Source: Neptunicoccus sediminis (GTDB taxonomy: Bacteria; Pseudomonadota; Alphaproteobacteria; Rhodobacterales; Rhodobacteraceae). From it: a stretch of DNA of 64,000 nt. Positions 63,193 through 64,000 of this stretch are shown here, in pieces (position 1 is the stretch's first letter; every line of letters begins with the position of its first letter). Location of the stretch: the NCBI RefSeq assembly GCF_001719615.1, contig NZ_MDVX01000002.1:124001-188000 (forward strand). Direction: 5' to 3'. The translations under genes and the position numbers were made by a program. Below the pieces are notes generated by a model. That model was not told the origin of the DNA and did no database searches. It saw nothing but the letters and a program-made list of their open reading frames with translations.

Positions 63193-63849
63193 TCACACAG
63201 ACTCGCCGGCTTTGACCTCACCCGCATCCGCCTTGAGCCGCGTTTCAAAAGCAAAGGACAAATGGTCCTTTAGCCGCTTCTCAGCCGAGGCCGCATCGCC
63301 TTTTTCAATCGCCTGAACGATTGCAAGATGCTCGGCCAGTGCCATCTCTCCGCGCCCGTCCGCTGCCAGCGATGTCTCTGCCAGCAAGGCCATAGATCTG
63401 TGAACCATTTCAAGCTGTTGCACCAGATACCTGTTGCGGCTGGCCAGATGGATCTGCCGATGGAACCTGCGGTTCGCGATGGACAGTTCGCGGGGCTGGT
63501 TCAAGTATTTCCGGTCCTCTTCGATCATCGCGTGCAGCACTTTTATCTCTTCCACAGAAGCATGTTTCGCCGCCAAACGCGCCGCCAGACCTTCCAGCTC
63601 GGCCCGCACCTCGTACAGTTCGGCCATCTGGTTGTGATCCAGCGAAGACACAATCAACGACCGCCCGTCCCGCGTCAGCATGGTTTGGGTTTCCAGCCGC
63701 TGCAAGGCTTCGCGCACGGGGGTGCGTGACACGCCAAAACGCTCTGCAAGTTCGCTTTCCACCAGACGGTCGCCGGGACGATAGATGCCGATGTCGATCG
63801 CGTTCAGGATCAGTTCATAGGCGTCTTTTGGTTCATTCGGGCGTGTCAT
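63193..63849 (-). CDS. GntR-family regulator, FadR subfamily
   Basis: A 218-residue transcription factor. The winged helix at about 5-75 carries LAERFGVSRTPVREALQRLE, the GntR hallmark. The FCD effector domain (about 80-205) follows with EVRAELEGLAARLAA and FHRQIHLASRNRYLVQQL, supplying metal-binding Asp/His residues. The ligand is unknown. Its ATG overlaps the stop of the upstream FkbM-type gene by two bases (ATGA), so the two are translated together. Confidence 0.93.
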   Translation of the reverse strand: MTRPNEPKDAYELILNAIDIGIYRPGDRLVESELAERFGVSRTPVREALQRLETQTMLTRDGRSLIVSSLDHNQMAELYEVRAELEGLAARLAAKHASVEEIKVLHAMIEEDRKYLNQPRELSIANRRFHRQIHLASRNRYLVQQLEMVHRSMALLAETSLAADGRGEMALAEHLAIVQAIEKGDAASAEKRLKDHLSFAFETRLKADAGEVKAGESV

Positions 63850-64000
63850 TCTACGGGTCCTGCCGCTGGTTTTCTTTTGCGAAACAGATCATCTACCCCG
63901 GCAAATTCAATTAAATCATAGCCGTGATCCCGCATCAGTTCAGGGATCAGGGAGTCCTGCGTATTATTTTCGATCGTCCAGAGGTCCACGTCGAACCCTT
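63846..64000 (-). CDS. FkbM-type methyltransferase, C-terminal end only
   Basis: The last 51 codons of a gene that enters the window from the right. The readable product contains DLWTIENNTQDSLIPELM, then HGYDLIEF and GVDDLFRKRK, like the end of FkbM-family SAM-dependent methyltransferases (WTIENN and GVDDL-type ends). The start and catalytic motifs are outside. It is probably in an operon with the GntR regulator gene. Confidence 0.65.
   Translation of the reverse strand, partial: GFDVDLWTIENNTQDSLIPELMRDHGYDLIEFAGVDDLFRKRKPAAGPVE

Overview
The window reads as chromosome of a marine alphaproteobacterium of the Rhodobacterales (Roseobacter group). The reasons are the gene content and order (carA divergent from a YqeY-like gene, a Hint-domain protein, ctaD, a DUF2244 protein, paired kbl-tdh), the moderately high GC, and the weak, often GTG or TTG, starts. 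This assignment is inference from gene families, not from a marker gene. No insertion sequence, prophage or CRISPR array was seen.

Left arm (1-15.8 kb): a partial tRNA-Ser, then a co-directional run of housekeeping genes: SPOR-domain lipoprotein, D-Ala-D-Ala carboxypeptidase, tmk, holB, a TatD-type nuclease, a PhnP-like metallo-hydrolase and an AEC transporter. Facing it is a four-gene polyamine-type ABC importer on the minus strand. A Hint-domain protein, a possible 30-residue membrane peptide and the threonine catabolic pair kbl-tdh follow. A 71-bp imperfect palindrome sits at the border of the next region.

Centre (15.8-54.1 kb): a complete type VI secretion system. On the minus strand one long, tightly packed gene string runs tssA-tssB-tssC-hcp-tagJ-tssE-tssF-tssG-clpV-(basic membrane-hairpin protein)-(NavAb-like sodium channel)-(1351-residue sheath fusion)-vgrG-(unknown)-PAAR-fha-tssJ-tssK-tssL-tssM-tagF-pppA. 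All 13 core components are present. Divergent from tssA, on the plus strand, lie an M15 peptidoglycan peptidase, an outer-membrane barrel, a secreted caspase-like protein, two lipoproteins, the kinase ppkA and an OmpA-family protein. Fha, PpkA, PppA and TagF together form a threonine-phosphorylation control circuit of the kind known from the Pseudomonas H1 system.

The unusual part is 28.5-34.6 kb. Between clpV and vgrG are three genes that are not standard T6SS parts: a lysine-rich protein with a long hydrophobic hairpin, a bona fide bacterial voltage-gated sodium channel, and a giant protein. The giant carries a second TssB (first 45 residues identical to the normal TssB), about 560 residues of acidic, partly tandemly repeated linker, a TssB/TssC-like sheath module, and an aspartate-rich tail. 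The channel and giant genes overlap, so they are probably translated together. I regard this as the best candidate for an undescribed system: a voltage- or ion-linked modification of the T6SS sheath.

Right arm (54.1-64 kb): aroQ, tRNA-Leu(GAG), lipB, ctaD, a bestrophin-like channel, a DUF2244 protein, a YqeY-like protein, carA, a membrane glycosyltransferase with an MshEN-like N-terminus, a FadR-type GntR regulator, and the end of an FkbM-type methyltransferase running off the window.
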